Origin: Salminus brasiliensis
Lineage: Eukaryota > Chordata > Actinopteri > Characiformes > Bryconidae
Direction: 5' to 3'
NCBI RefSeq assembly: GCF_030463535.1
Contig: NC_132878.1
Span: forward strand, 37,019,261 to 37,083,260
Length of the DNA stretch: 64,000 nt
Shown here: in pieces, positions 1-11,533 of the stretch
Numbering within the stretch: the first letter of the stretch is position 1
Layout: the number at the start of each line of letters is the position of its first letter
Position numbers and translations under genes: made by a program
The notes under the pieces: generated by a model
The model's database searches: none
What the model was told of the DNA's origin: nothing
Seen by the model: only the letters and a program-made list of their open reading frames with translations

Positions 1-97
1 TGAAAAATTTAATTGACATAATTTTCAGGATTGAAAGTCATCTGAAGCACAAATCTGTACAAAACTAACAAACAACATACTAAAATTCTGCATTTAT

Positions 98-568
98 GAT
101 TTCAATCTTTTATCTAATTTCAGTCTTTTATCTTGATCTGATTTCAGTCTTTAATCTTTGTATCATTTCGGTCTTTAATCTTTATCTCATGTAAGTCTTT
201 TATCTTCATCTGATTTCAGTCTTTAATCTCCATCTCATTTCAGTCTTTTATATTTATGTGATTTCAGTCTTTTTATCTTTATCTGATTTTAGTTTATCTC
301 AGTCTCATTTCAGTCTTTAATTTTCGTCTCATTTCAGTCTTTAATTTTTGTCTGATTTCAGTATTTTATATTTATCTGATTTCAGTCTCTTATCTTCATC
401 TGATTTCAGTCTTTAATCTCCGTCTCATTTCAGTATTTTATATTTATCTGATTTCAGTCTCTTATCTTCATCTGATTTCAGTCTTTAATCTTCATCTATT
501 TTCAGTCTTTTATCTTTATTTGATTTCAGTCTTTAATCTTTGTCTCATTTCTGTCTTTTATCTGATTA
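98..568. repeat. Intronic minisatellite of splice-acceptor-like units, unit 1
   Basis: About 20-23 bp units on the theme TCTGATTTCAGTCTTTAATC are repeated with variation in the D1-D2 intron. Most units carry a pyrimidine-rich stretch ending in TTTCAG, so each looks like a weak 3' splice site. The array is kept almost unchanged in all four tandem copies. Confidence 0.9.
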
Positions 569-1444
569 CCTGAAAACTTCAAAATGCTGCAGTTAGTAGA
601 ATCGAAATCTGCAGCTGTTCTGATAAGTGGATCAATTGCGGGTCTGATTTTGGAGTCCAACAGAACAATAATTCTCAGGAGAAGAATCTGATTAAAGGTC
701 AGAGGTTTGGACTCAAGACACAAAGTTGAAGAAACGGGGAGAGGTGTCTGACTGCAGACGGGACTCTGGTCAGTCCTTTTAAGTAAACAGTGTCGTTTCC
801 TGCTGTAGACTAAACAGAACCGCAGTAAAAGAGTATCTGACATCAGACAGCAGCTTCTTCAGTAACTGAGCTTCTGGTTGATTCATTCACATGTATTCAG
901 AGGACGAGTGAGACCAGTGTGAAAGTTCATGTAATCCCTCACTCTGCTCTTAAACTCCAGTCTTACTGGAGTAACTGCAGTTTCCTCGTGGTAGTTGAAG
1001 AAACACTGAACTGGTCCTGTTTGCAAAGGGCTTTGAAGGTTAAGCAGGAGCACAGAAGAACTGAAAGAAGCTCCCGTTCATTAAAGTCTTCATTAGAAAG
1101 TCTTTCAGCAGTTCAGATTCAGCAGTAGTTTGAACAGGACATCTATTCATGTGTGCTGATCTTTCATGTGTTTTGGATTTAGTCATTTCTGGAAGAGTAA
1201 TACATGTAAAAGACCTTTGATGTTCATCCTTACAGTAATCTTTAGGGTCCAGTGTTTAAATATTAGATTGAATATTATAGTAAAATATTAAGACATGACT
1301 TATTTACCATTTGAATTCCAGGACTGAGACTTACTCGTGACTCACAGTTCAGTGACTCGTTCTCACCTCTGTTAAAGCAGTGAAGGTGAATAATCAGGTG
1401 AGTGCAGTGCTGATCTCTCCTAACTATAGCTTTCATTTCTGCAG

Positions 1445-1868
1445 CCTGTGATCTGATGAAGAGTGGAGAGATAGAGGAGGTGACGAGGATCCCAGGAGAA
1501 TCTGTAGTCCTGCCCTGCTCCTGCACTGACCTTCACTACAGACCCAGCACTGTTAAATGGACCTTTATACCATTAAGATCTGGAGGTCCTCGTGATGTAC
1601 AAATATACCCTGTACAGTCTGGAAAACACAGAGGCAGAGTCACACTGACCAATCAGAACACAGGAAACCTCTCTCTACACCTATCAGACCTGACTGAAGA
1701 GGATGAGGGAGACTACAGGTGTTCAGTGCAGCAGGATTATAAATATGTCAGACTTTATATTAAAGGTAAAACTGATTTTCCTGTAAAAACTGTCAGAATC
1801 ATTATTAGAGACCCATGTCCTGATTGATGATGATGAAGATGAAGTGTATGCAGGCTGGAACCAGTTGA

Positions 1869-1908
<40 letters not shown>

Positions 1909-2587
1909 CAGTGAGAGAAACTTTTACAAAACATCCACCAGCATCTGAACCAGGGCCGCTTCACCCAACCACAGCAGCTCAACCAGCAGGTGAACTAACT
2001 GTCCATTTGAATCAGCTCTGATAGAGAGAGACATTTATTCAACTTAGTGATTTTCATTTACTGTACAGTCCTTAATTCTACAGTGCTGGGGTGTGTGTGT
2101 GTAGTTGGAGGAGAGTGGGGGGTTAAAAATGTGAGCGGTGTTTTGTTTAATGATGATAACTTCTACACACCTCTGGAGAACAGACCCAGAAGAACGTCCA
2201 TCAGAAGAGCCTCCAACTACAGCCGTGACTGAAAGTGAGAGAATGATGTGAGTTCAGCGTCCTCATAGAGGCAGATTTACTTAAGCGTTTAACACACACT
2301 GAACATCCCATCAAAAGTACAACTAGTGTTGAGAGGTCTGCTCTGAAGCTGAAGAAGCTCCTTTCTAAATCAATCACCATCATTAATATTGACTACAGTT
2401 CTACATGTTGAATGTGTCCGAGATTACACACTCATCTACTGTTGCTGAGTGTGTGTGTCTGTGTGTGTTCTCTCTACAGGTGGTGTGTTGTACATTAGTC
2501 TTCAGAAAACACTCCTGAACCAACACACACTTTCTAATTCTGAAGAACATCATCTCTCCCTTTTTCTAGACTCCTACACACACACAC

Positions 2588-2618
<31 letters not shown>

Positions 2619-2679
2619 GAATAAGAATAAAGATCAGTACGAGACTCATTTTACTGTCTTTATTTCTCATTCACTATAA
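1445..2679 (+). CDS. Ig-domain immune receptor, copy 1 (5' part outside the window)
   Basis: This is the 3' part of a two-Ig-domain receptor gene. Its signal-peptide and D1 exons must lie left of base 1. Visible exons are D2 (1445-1765), a Pro/Thr-rich stalk (1912-1989) and a candidate last exon (2480-2679), all joined in phase 1. D2 is V-like: the first cysteine lies in VVLPCSCTDL (an extra Cys follows after one residue), then a Trp in VKW, and DEGDYRC carries the second cysteine. The last exon begins GGVLYISLQKT, passes through His-Thr repeats coded by a CA microsatellite and stops without a hydrophobic span, so a secreted product is predicted. An alternative in-frame last exon runs from about 2069 to 2232. 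A polyadenylation signal at 2626 precedes the predicted stop, which weakens the last-exon model. The domains are secure; the 3' end and family name are not. Confidence 0.72.
1871..1906 (+). repeat. (GT)n tract at the stalk-exon acceptor, copy 1
   Basis: This 36-base GT repeat runs straight into TTCAG at the stalk exon acceptor and takes the place of an ordinary pyrimidine tract. Confidence 0.9.
2626..2631 (+). terminator. Polyadenylation signal, copy 1
   Basis: AATAAA lies just after the CA repeat of the candidate last exon and is followed by a T-rich stretch. It falls inside the predicted reading frame, about 46 bases before the stop, so either the frame or the use of this signal is wrong. 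Confidence 0.5.
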
Positions 2680-2699
2680 AGTCACTAGTGGATCTGATC

Positions 2700-3900
2700 T
2701 CCTTCAGACAGAACAGCAGTGTGCTCCTGTTTCTGGAAGTGTTTTGAGGGTGTAATCCATCTAAAAGATCATGAAGAAAATCAAAGCTACTTTAGAATAG
2801 CAGAGAAACTCTGATCTCAGTGTGATCTTCAGTCCGACCCCCTCTAAATCATACACCTCTCTATAATGTGAACACTTCAACACTAGGATTAACTCTGTGC
2901 TCTAAGTTCTTCTGAAGGGGTCATTGTGGATTGTGGGGTGGGGATACTAAGCTGGATCTGTTGCATGTATTTCCACAAAAACACCACCAGGGGGCAGCCC
3001 TGTGCTGTAACCCTGACTGCACTGCTCTTCTAACCATGTAGACCACCAACTGTGTGTGTGTGTCTTATCACACGTTTCCTACATACAGATAAATGTCAGT
3101 GTAGGGCTGGATCTCACAGTGTGGAGGATTCTACACTCACAGTTTAGGAAATATCTCTGACTGCTCTGATCTTCTTATGATGTTTGAATAAAGGTAAAGC
3201 AGAGTCACTGTGTGGGAATTATAGACAGTGTTAATTATATACAGTTAACCCAACCCCTAAATGATGTACTGCCCTGTGCTTAACATTTGGAGTGGTGTTC
3301 TTTTCATGAAACCCAGCCCCTTTTTTCCTCTTTGCTCAGTGTGTCCAAATAAGCTAAGCAGCATGTCTGCTGATTGTTGGGACGAGATTTGAGGAGAGTG
3401 TGTGAAATCTGCATCACCTGCTTTTTCCTAATAATGACTGTAAACAGGCAAGAACCCTAAGAAGCTAATTCCAGAACATGCTCATGGTGCGTCTGTCCAT
3501 TTACTAATGACACACTGTGAATCATAGAAGATGATTAGAAGCTTATGTGCAGGAATGTAGAGTCCTGTGTGTTCACTCTGCAGTGTTTGCAGCATTCAAT
3601 AACTAACACTTGACCACTTCCTGCTTCTGCTCTGGGTTCTGAGTAATCACCCAAACCCTGCTGTTCGTTTCTCACACTGGTCTTCAACCACCATCTTCAG
3701 TGTCTGAGCTTATGCAGAGGTATGCAGAACTGGACATGAATGGTTTTAATATAGTGTAACTAGAGAAACAGATACCCATCTTTTACCTTCAGGACCCCTA
3801 AATCACCAAATCCATCAGATTGGTAATGATGAAGAGTGAAGTGTTAAAGTCAACAACAGAGGGACTAAAGGAGAACTGACGCAGGGACAGTTGAGGTTTC
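2700..3900. other. Spacer between receptor copies 1 and 2
   Basis: No convincing exon is seen on either strand. The spacer is nearly identical in the equivalent positions after copies 2 (about 7140-8325) and 3 (about 11600-12800) and ends in the TATA box of the next unit. Confidence 0.6.
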
Positions 3901-3911
3901 CTGAAGACCAG

Positions 3912-3918
3912 TATAAAA
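3912..3918 (+). promoter_or_regulatory. TATA box of receptor copy 2
   Basis: TATAAAA lies 97 bases upstream of the signal-peptide ATG, followed by a (GT)n 5' leader. The same box recurs at 8336 and 12814 ahead of the other copies. Confidence 0.8.
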
Positions 3919-4008
3919 GAGAGACACACAGGCTGTGTGGTAGAGTGTGTGTGTGTGTGTGTGTGTGTTTCTCTTTGAGGGACATTAGTGTGTGTAGAAG
4001 AATCAGTG

Positions 4009-4124
4009 ATGATGGAGTGTTTGTATCTTTTGCTGGTTGTGTTTCACTTCACTGCAGGTAAGAGCAGATCTTTCAAACCTTCATCCAGAGAAATGTGTGT
4101 TTTTCTAATTCACCATAAGACATG

Positions 4125-4158
<34 letters not shown>

Positions 4159-6340
4159 GTTGTACTCTCTCAGGACAGCAGTTCAGTGAAATTAAAGGAC
4201 GTACTGGTGGTTCAGTTCTGCTGCCCTGCTCCTGCACTGACCTGCAGACCAAACCTCAGAGATTCGTTTGGAAGACTAGGAGGCAGGGGGAACCAGGAGA
4301 ATTGACTGAGCTGTTCAGTGCTGATCAGTACAGAGACAGATTTCAGCTCTTTAATAAAGACTCTCCTGCTAATCTCTCTCTGCTCATTTCTGACCTGAGA
4401 GAAGAAGATGACAAATACTACAGGTGTGAGACTGAGAAGGAAAGCAGAGACTTCAGATTATATGTTAAAGGTGAAAAATTTAATTGACATAATTTTCAGG
4501 ATTGAAAGTCATCTGAAGCACAAATCTGTACAAAACTAACAAACAACATACTAAAATTCTGCATTTATGATTTCAATCTTTTATCTAATTTCAGTCTTTT
4601 ATCTTGATCTGATTTCAGTCTTTAATCTTTGTATCATTTCGGTCTTTAATCTTTATCTCATGTAAGTCTTTTATCTTCATCTGATTTCAGTCTTTAATCT
4701 CCATCTCATTTCAGTCTTTTATATTTATGTGATTTCAGTCTTTTTATCTTTATCTGATTTTAGTTTATCTCAGTCTCATTTCAGTCTTTAATTTTCGTCT
4801 CATTTCAGTCTTTAATTTTTGTCTGATTTCAGTATTTTATATTTATCTGATTTCAGTCTCTTATCTTCATCTGATTTCAGTCTTTAATCTCCGTCTCATT
4901 TCAGTATTTTATATTTATCTGATTTCAGTCTCTTATCTTCATCTGATTTCAGTCTTTAATCTTCATCTATTTTCAGTCTTTTATCTTTATTTGATTTCAG
5001 TCTTTAATCTTTGTCTCATTTCTGTCTTTTATCTGATTACCTGAAAACTTCAAAATGCTGCAGTTAGTAGAATCGAAATCTGCAGCTGTTCTGATAAGTG
5101 GATCAATTGCGGGTCTGATTTTGGAGTCCAACAGAACAATAATTCTCAGGAGAAGAATCTGATTAAAGGTCAGAGGTTTGGACTCAAGACACAAAGTTGA
5201 AGAAACGGGGAGAGGTGTCTGACTGCAGACGGGACTCTGGTCAGTCTTTTTAAGAAAACGGTGTCGTTTCCTGCTGTAGACAAAACAGAACCGCAGTAAA
5301 AGAGTATCTGACATCAGACAGCAGCTTCTTCAGTAACTGAGCTTCTGGTTGATTCATTCACACGTATTCAGAGGACGAGTGAGACCAGTGTGAAAGTTCA
5401 TGTAATTCCTCACTCTGCTCTTAAACTCCAGTCTTACTGGAGTAACTGCAGTTTCCTCGTGGTAGTTGAAGAAACACTGAACTGGTTCTGTTTGCAGAGG
5501 GCTTTGAAGGTTAAGCAGGAGCACAGAAGAACTGAAAGAAGCTCCCGTTCATTAAAATCTTCATTAGAAAGTCTTTCAGCAGTTCAGATTCAGCAGTAGT
5601 TTGAACAGGACAACTATTCATGTGTGCTGATCTTTCATGTGTTTTGGATTTAGTCATTTCTGGAAGAGTAATACATGTAAAAGACCTCTGATGTTCATCC
5701 TTCATCCTTATCTTTAGGGTCCAGTGTTTAAATATTAGATTGAATATTACAGTGAAATATTGAGACATGACTTATTTACCATTTGAATTCCAGGACTGAG
5801 ACTTACTCGTGACTCACAGTTCAGTGACTCGTTCTCACCTCTGTTAAAGCAGTGAAGGTGAATAATCAGGTGAGTGCAGTGCTGATCTCTCCTAACTATA
5901 GCTTTCATTTCTGCAGCCTGTGATCTGATGAAGAGTGGAGAGATAGAGGAGGTGACGAGGATCTCAGGAGAATCTGTAGTCCTGCCCTGCTCCTGCACTG
6001 ACCTTCACTACAAACCCAGCACTGTTAAATGGACCTTTATACCATTAAGATCTGGAGGTCCTTGTGATGTACAAATATACCCTGTACAGACTGGAAAACA
6101 CAGAGGCAGAGTCACACTGACCAATCAGAACCCAGGAATCCTCTCTCTACACCTATCAGACCTGACTGAAGAGGATCAGGGAGTCTACAGGTGTTCAGTG
6201 CAGCAGGATTTTAAAGATGTCAGACTTTTTATTAAAGGTAAAACTGATTTTCCTGTAAAAACTGTCAGAATCATTATTAGAGACCAGTGTCCTGATTGAT
6301 GATGATGAGGATGAAGTGTATGCAGGCTGGAACCAGTTGA

Positions 6341-6376
<36 letters not shown>

Positions 6377-7115
6377 CAGTGAGAGATACTTTTACAAAAC
6401 ATCCACCAGCATCTGAACCAGGGCTGCTTCCCCCCACCACAGCAGCTCAACCAGCAGGTGAACTAACTGTCCATTTGAATCAGCTCTGATCGAAAGAGAC
6501 ATTTATTCAACTTAGTGTTTTTCATTTACTGTACAGTCCTTAATTCTACAGTGCTGGGGTGTGTGTGTGTAGTTGGGGGAGGGTGGGGGGTTAAAAATGT
6601 GAGCAGTGTTTTGTTTAATGATGATAACTTTTACACACCTCTGGAGAACAGACCCAGCAGAAGGTCCATCAGAAGAGCCTCCAACTACAGCCGTGACTGA
6701 AAGTGAGAGAATGATGTAGTAGAGGCAGATTTACTAAAGCGTTTAACACACACTGAACATCCCATCAAAAGTACAACTAGTGTTGAGAGGTCTGCTCTGA
6801 AGCTGAAGAAGCTCCTTTCTAAATCAATCACCGTCATTAATATTGACTGCAGTTCTACATGTTGAATATGTCCGAGATTACACACTCATCTACTGTTGCT
6901 GAGTGTGTGTGTCTGTGTGTGTTCTCTCTACAGGTGGTGTGTTGTACATTAGTCTTCAGAAAACACTCCTGAACCAACACACACCTTCTAATTCTGAAGA
7001 ACATCATCTCTCCCTTTTTCTAGACTCCTGCACACACACACACACACACACACAGAATAAGAATAAAGATCAGTACAAGACTCATTTTACTGTCTTTATT
7101 TCTCATTCACTATAA
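4009..7115 (+). CDS. Ig-domain immune receptor, copy 2 (predicted secreted)
   Basis: Exons are signal peptide 4009-4057, D1 4159-4470, D2 5917-6237, stalk 6380-6457 and candidate last exon 6934-7115, giving about 313 aa. All internal junctions are phase 1. The start is a double ATG followed by a hydrophobic leader (MMECLYLLLVVFHFTA). D1 has SVLLPCSCTDL, a Trp in FVWK and DDKYYRC; D2 has VVLPCSCTDL, VKW and DQGVYRC. D2 carries an extra cysteine in GGPCDV not seen in the other copies, and a GNLS to GILS change removes an N-glycosylation sequon. The last exon has no membrane span and includes His-Thr repeats from a CA tract. Neither Ig domain ends in an FGxG J-like motif, which argues against NITR. 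DICP-like or a related fish Ig family fits better, but this is inference. A second possible last exon lies at about 6537-6700. Confidence 0.75.
4127..4155 (+). repeat. (GT)n tract at the D1 acceptor, copy 2
   Basis: A 29-base GT tract ends directly in GCAG, the acceptor of the D1 exon. There is no other pyrimidine tract. The equivalent tracts are 35 bases in copy 3 and 47 in copy 4. Confidence 0.93.
4569..5039. repeat. Intronic acceptor-like minisatellite, unit 2
   Basis: Same array as at 98-568, shifted by 4471 bp and nearly identical base for base. Confidence 0.9.
6343..6374 (+). repeat. (GT)n tract at the stalk-exon acceptor, copy 2
   Basis: A 32-base GT repeat immediately before TTCAG of the stalk exon. 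Confidence 0.9.
7062..7067 (+). terminator. Polyadenylation signal, copy 2
   Basis: AATAAA after the CA repeat, equivalent to the site at 2626. It also falls before the predicted stop. Confidence 0.5.
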
Positions 7116-8335
7116 AGTCACTAGTGGATCTGATCTCCTTCAGACAGAACAGCAGTGTGCTCCTGTTTCTGGAAGTGTTTTGAGGGTGTAATCCATCTAA
7201 AAGATCAAGAAGAAAATCAAAGCTGCTTTAGAATAGCAGAGAAACTCTGATCTCAGTGTGATCTTCAGTCCTACACCCTCTAAATCACACACCTCTCTAT
7301 AATGTGAACACTTCAACACTAGGATTGACTCTGTGCTCTTATTTCTTCTGAAGGGGTCATTGTGGATTGTGGGGTGGGGCTACTGAGCTGGATCTGTTGT
7401 ATGTATTTCCACTAAAACACCAACACCCTGTGCTGTAACCCTGACTGCACTGCTCTTCTAACCATGTAGACCACCAACTGTGTCTTTCCTATCACACGTT
7501 TCCTACAAACAGATAAATGTCAGTGTAGGGCTGGATCTCACAGTGTGGAGGATTCTACACTCACAGTTTAGGAAATATCTCTGAGTGCTCTGATCTTCTT
7601 ATGATGTTTGAATAAAGGTAAAGCAGAGTCACTCTGTGGGAATTATAGACAGTGTTAATTATATACAGTTAACCCAACCCCTAAACGATGTACTGCCCTG
7701 TGCTTAACATTTGGAGTGGTGTTCTTTTCATGAACCCCAGCCCCTTTTTTCCTCTTTGCTCAGTGTGTCCAAATACGCTAAGCAGCATGTCTGCTGATTG
7801 TTGGGACGAGATTTGAGGAGAGTGTGTGAAATCTGCATCACCTGCTCTTTCCTAATAATGACTGTAAACAAGCAAGAACCCTAAGAAGCTAATTCCAGAA
7901 CATGCTCATGGTGCGTCTGTCCATTTACTAATGGCCCACTGTGAATCATAGAAGATGATTAGAAGCTTATGTGCAGGAATGTAGAGTCCTGTGTGTTCAC
8001 TCTGCAGTGTTTGCAGCATTCAATAACTAACACTTGACCACTTCCTGCTTCTGCTCTGGGTTCTGAGTAAACACCCAAACCCTGCTGTTCGTTTCTCACA
8101 CTGGTCTTCAACCACCATCTTCAGTGTCTGAGCTTATGCAGAGGTATGCAGAACTGGACATGAATGGTTTTAATATAGTGTAACTAGAGAAACAGATACC
8201 CATCTTTTACCTTCAGGACCCCTAAATCACCAAATCCATCAGATTGGTAATGATGAAGAGTGAAGTGTTAAAGTCAACAACAGAGGGACTAAAGGAGAAC
8301 TGACGCAGGGACAGTTGAGGTTTCCTGAAGACCAG

Positions 8336-8342
8336 TATAAAA
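8336..8342 (+). promoter_or_regulatory. TATA box of receptor copy 3
   Basis: TATAAAA lies 97 bases before the ATG at 8433, with the same flanks as the box at 3912. Confidence 0.8.
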
Positions 8343-8432
8343 GAGAGACACACAGGCTGTGTGGTAGAGTGTGTGTGTGTGTGTGTGTGTGTTTCTCTTT
8401 GAGGGACATTAGTGTGTGTAGAAGAATCAGTG

Positions 8433-8548
8433 ATGATGGAGTGTTTGTATCTTTTGCTGGTTGTGTTTCACTTCACTGCAGGTAAGAGCAGATCTTTCAA
8501 ACCTTCATCCAGAGAAATGTGTGTTTTTCTAATTCACCATAAGACATG

Positions 8549-8588
<40 letters not shown>

Positions 8589-10770
8589 GTTGTACTCTCT
8601 CAGGACAGCAGTTCAGTGAAATTAAAGGACGTACTGGTGGTTCAGTTCTGCTGCCCTGCTCCTGCACTGACCTGCAGACCAAACCTCAGAGATTCGTTTG
8701 GAAGACTAGGAGGCAGGGGGAACCAGGAGAATTGACTGAGCTGTTCAGGGCTGATCAGTACAGAGACAGATTTCAGCTCTTTAATAAAGACTCTCCTGCT
8801 AATCTCTCTCTGCTCATTTCTGACCTGAGAGAAGAAGATGACAAATACTACAGGTGTGAGACTGAGAAGGAAAGCAGAGACTTCAGATTATATGTTAAAG
8901 GTGATAAATTTAATTGACATAATTTTCAGGATTGAAAGTCATCTGAAGCACAAATCTGTACAAAACTAACAAACAACATACTAAAATTCTGCATTTATGA
9001 TTTCAATCTTTTATCTAATTTCAGTCTTTTATCTTGATCTGATTTCAGTCTTTAATCTTTGTATCATTTCGGTCTTTAATCTTTATCTCATGTAAGTCTT
9101 TTATCTTCATCTGATTTCAGTCTTTAATCTCCATCTCATTTCAGTCTTTTATATTTATGTGATTTCAGTCTTTTTATCTTTATCTGATTTTAGTTTATCT
9201 CAGTCTCATTTCAGTCTTTAATTTTCGTCTCATTTCAGTCTTTAATTTTTGTCTGATTTCAGTATTTTATATTTATCTGATTTCAGTCTCTTATCTTCAT
9301 CTGATTTCAGTCTTTAATCTCCGTCTCATTTCAGTATTTTATATTTATCTGATTTCAGTCTCTTATCTTCATCTGATTTCAGTCTTTAATCTTCATCTAT
9401 TTTCAGTCTTTTATCTTTATTTGATTTCAGTCTTTAATCTTTGTCTCATTTCTGTCTTTTATCTGATTACCTGAAAACTTCAAAATGCTGCAGTTAGTAG
9501 AATCGAAATCTGCAGCTGTTCTGATAAGTGGATCAATTGCGGGTCTGATTTTGGAGTCCAACAGAACAATAATTCTCAGGAGAAGAATCTGATTAAAGGT
9601 CAGAGGTTTGGACTCAAGACACAAAGTTGAAGAAACGGGGAGAGGTGTCTGACTGCAGACGGGACTCTGGTCAGTCTTTTTAAGAAAACGGTGTCGTTTC
9701 CTGCTGTAGACTAAACAGAACCGCAGTAAAAGAGTATCTGACATCAGACAGCAGCTTCTTCAGTAACTGAGCTTCTGGTTGATTCATTCACACGTATTCA
9801 GAGGACGAGTGAGACCAGTGTGAAAGTTCATGTAATTCCTCACTCTGCTCTTAAACTCCAGTCTTACTGGAGTAACTGCAGTTTCCTCGTGGTAGTTGAA
9901 GAAACACTGAACTGGTTCTGTTTGCAGAGGGCTTTGAAGGTTAAGCAGGAGCACAGAAGAACTGAAAGAAGCTCCCGTTCATTAAAATCTTCATTAGAAA
10001 GTCTTTCAGCAGTTCAGATTCAGCAGTAGTTTGAACAGGACAACTATTCATGTGTGCTGATCTTTCATGTGTTTTGGATTTAGTCATTTCTGGAAGAGTA
10101 ATACATGTAAAAGACCTCTGATGTTCATCCTTCATCCTTATCTTTAGGGTCCAGTGTTTAAATATTAGATTGAATATTACAGTGAAATATTGAGACATGA
10201 CTTATTTACCATTTGAATTTCAGGACTGAGACTTACTCGTGACTCGCAGTTCAGTGACTCGTTCCCACCTCTGTTAAAGCAGTGAAGGTGAATAATCAGG
10301 TGAGTGCAGTGCTGATCTCTCCTAACTATAGCTTTCATTTCTGCAGGCTGTGATCTGATGAAGAGTAGAGGGACAGAGGAGGTGACGAGGATCCCAGGAG
10401 AATCTGTAGTCCTGCCCTGCTCCTGCACTGACCTTCACTACAAACCCAGCACTGTTAAATGGACCTTTATACCATTAAGATCTGGAGGTCCTCGTGATGT
10501 ACAAATATACCCTTTACAGACGGAACAACACAGAGGCAGAGTCACACTGACCAATCAGAACCCAGGAAACCTCTCTCTACACCTATCAGACCTGACTGAA
10601 GAGGATGAGGGAGTCTACAGGTGTTCAGTGCAGGGGGATTTAAAAGATGTCAGACTTTTTATTAAAGGTAAAACTGATTTTCCTGTAAAAACTGTCAGAA
10701 TCATTATTAGAGACCAGTGTCCTGATTGATGATGATGAGGATGAAGTGTATGCAGGCTGGAACCAGTTGA

Positions 10771-10806
<36 letters not shown>

Positions 10807-11500
10807 CAGTGAGAGAAACTTTTACAAAACATCCACCAGCATCTGAACCAGGGCCGCTTCACCCAACCACAGCAGCTCAACCAGCAGGTGAACTAACTGT
10901 CCATTTGAATCAGCTCTGATAGAGAGAGACATTTATTCAACTTAGTGATTTTTATTTACTGTACAGTCCTTAATTCTACAGTGCTGTGTGTGTAGTTGGG
11001 GGAGGGTGGGGGTTAAAAATGTGAGCGGTGTTTTGTTTAATGATGATAACTTTTACACACCTCTGGAGAACAGACCCAGCAGAAGGTCCATCAGAAGAGC
11101 CTCCAACTACAGCCGTGACTGAAAGTGAGAGAATGATGTGAGTTCAGCGTCCTCATAGAGGCAGATTTACTAAAGCGTTTAACACACACTGAACATCCCA
11201 TCAAAAGTACAACTAGTGTTGAGAGGTCTGCTCTGAAGCTGAAGAAGCTCCTTTCTAAATCAATCACCATCATTAATATTGACTACAGTTCTACATGTTG
11301 AATGTGTCCGGGATTACACACTCATCTACTGTTGCTGAGTGTGTGTGTCTGTGTGTGTTCTCTCTACAGGTGGTGTGTTGTACATTAGTCTTCAGAAAAC
11401 ACTCCTGGACCAACACACACTTTCTAATTCTGAAGAACATCATCTCTCCCTTTTTCTAGACTCCTGCACACACACACACACACACACACGTGTGTGTTGA
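8433..11500 (+). CDS. Ig-domain immune receptor, copy 3 (predicted secreted)
   Basis: Exons are signal peptide 8433-8481, D1 8589-8900, D2 10347-10667, stalk 10810-10887 and candidate last exon 11370-11500, giving about 296 aa. D1 differs from copy 2 at one residue (Ser to Arg in FRADQ). D2 begins GCDLMKSRGTEEV and has its own residues at several sites (for example SVQGDLKDV). The last exon ends TRVC and stops at 11498-11500, 28 bases before an AATAAA, so here the stop and polyadenylation signal are in the expected order. That makes copy 3 the best evidence that the short, membrane-free end is real. The alternative last exon of copies 1 and 2 is interrupted here by an early TAG after a short deletion. 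Confidence 0.76.
8551..8585 (+). repeat. (GT)n tract at the D1 acceptor, copy 3
   Basis: A 35-base GT repeat ending directly in the D1 acceptor. Confidence 0.93.
8999..9469. repeat. Intronic acceptor-like minisatellite, unit 3
   Basis: Same array as at 98-568, in the D1-D2 intron of copy 3. Confidence 0.9.
10773..10802 (+). repeat. (GT)n tract at the stalk-exon acceptor, copy 3
   Basis: A 30-base GT repeat followed by TTTCCAG rather than TTCAG, so this acceptor has a slightly better pyrimidine run than the other copies. Confidence 0.88.
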
Positions 11501-11527
11501 TCGTTCTGTTATTTTCATTGAGATCAG

Positions 11528-11533
11528 AATAAA
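11528..11533 (+). terminator. Polyadenylation signal, copy 3
   Basis: AATAAA, 28 bases after the predicted stop codon and followed by T-rich sequence. Confidence 0.65.

Noticed and set aside
98-568. CRISPR-like appearance of the regular repeats
   Set aside because: Units are degenerate and have no unique spacers, and the sequence is a vertebrate intron.
526-843. 105-residue minus-strand reading frame kept in all four units
   Set aside because: It lies in the D1-D2 intron, partly over the minisatellite. It stays open because the units are recent copies, and it has no recognisable domain or splice support.
919-1128. 69-residue plus-strand frame repeated in each unit
   Set aside because: Intronic, preserved only by unit identity. 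No signal, domain or in-phase splice sites that fit the receptor.
4122-4487. Reading the D1 exon as starting at an ATG before the GT repeat
   Set aside because: It would code Cys-Val repeats from the microsatellite. A real signal-peptide exon at 4009-4057 splices to the acceptor after the GT tract.
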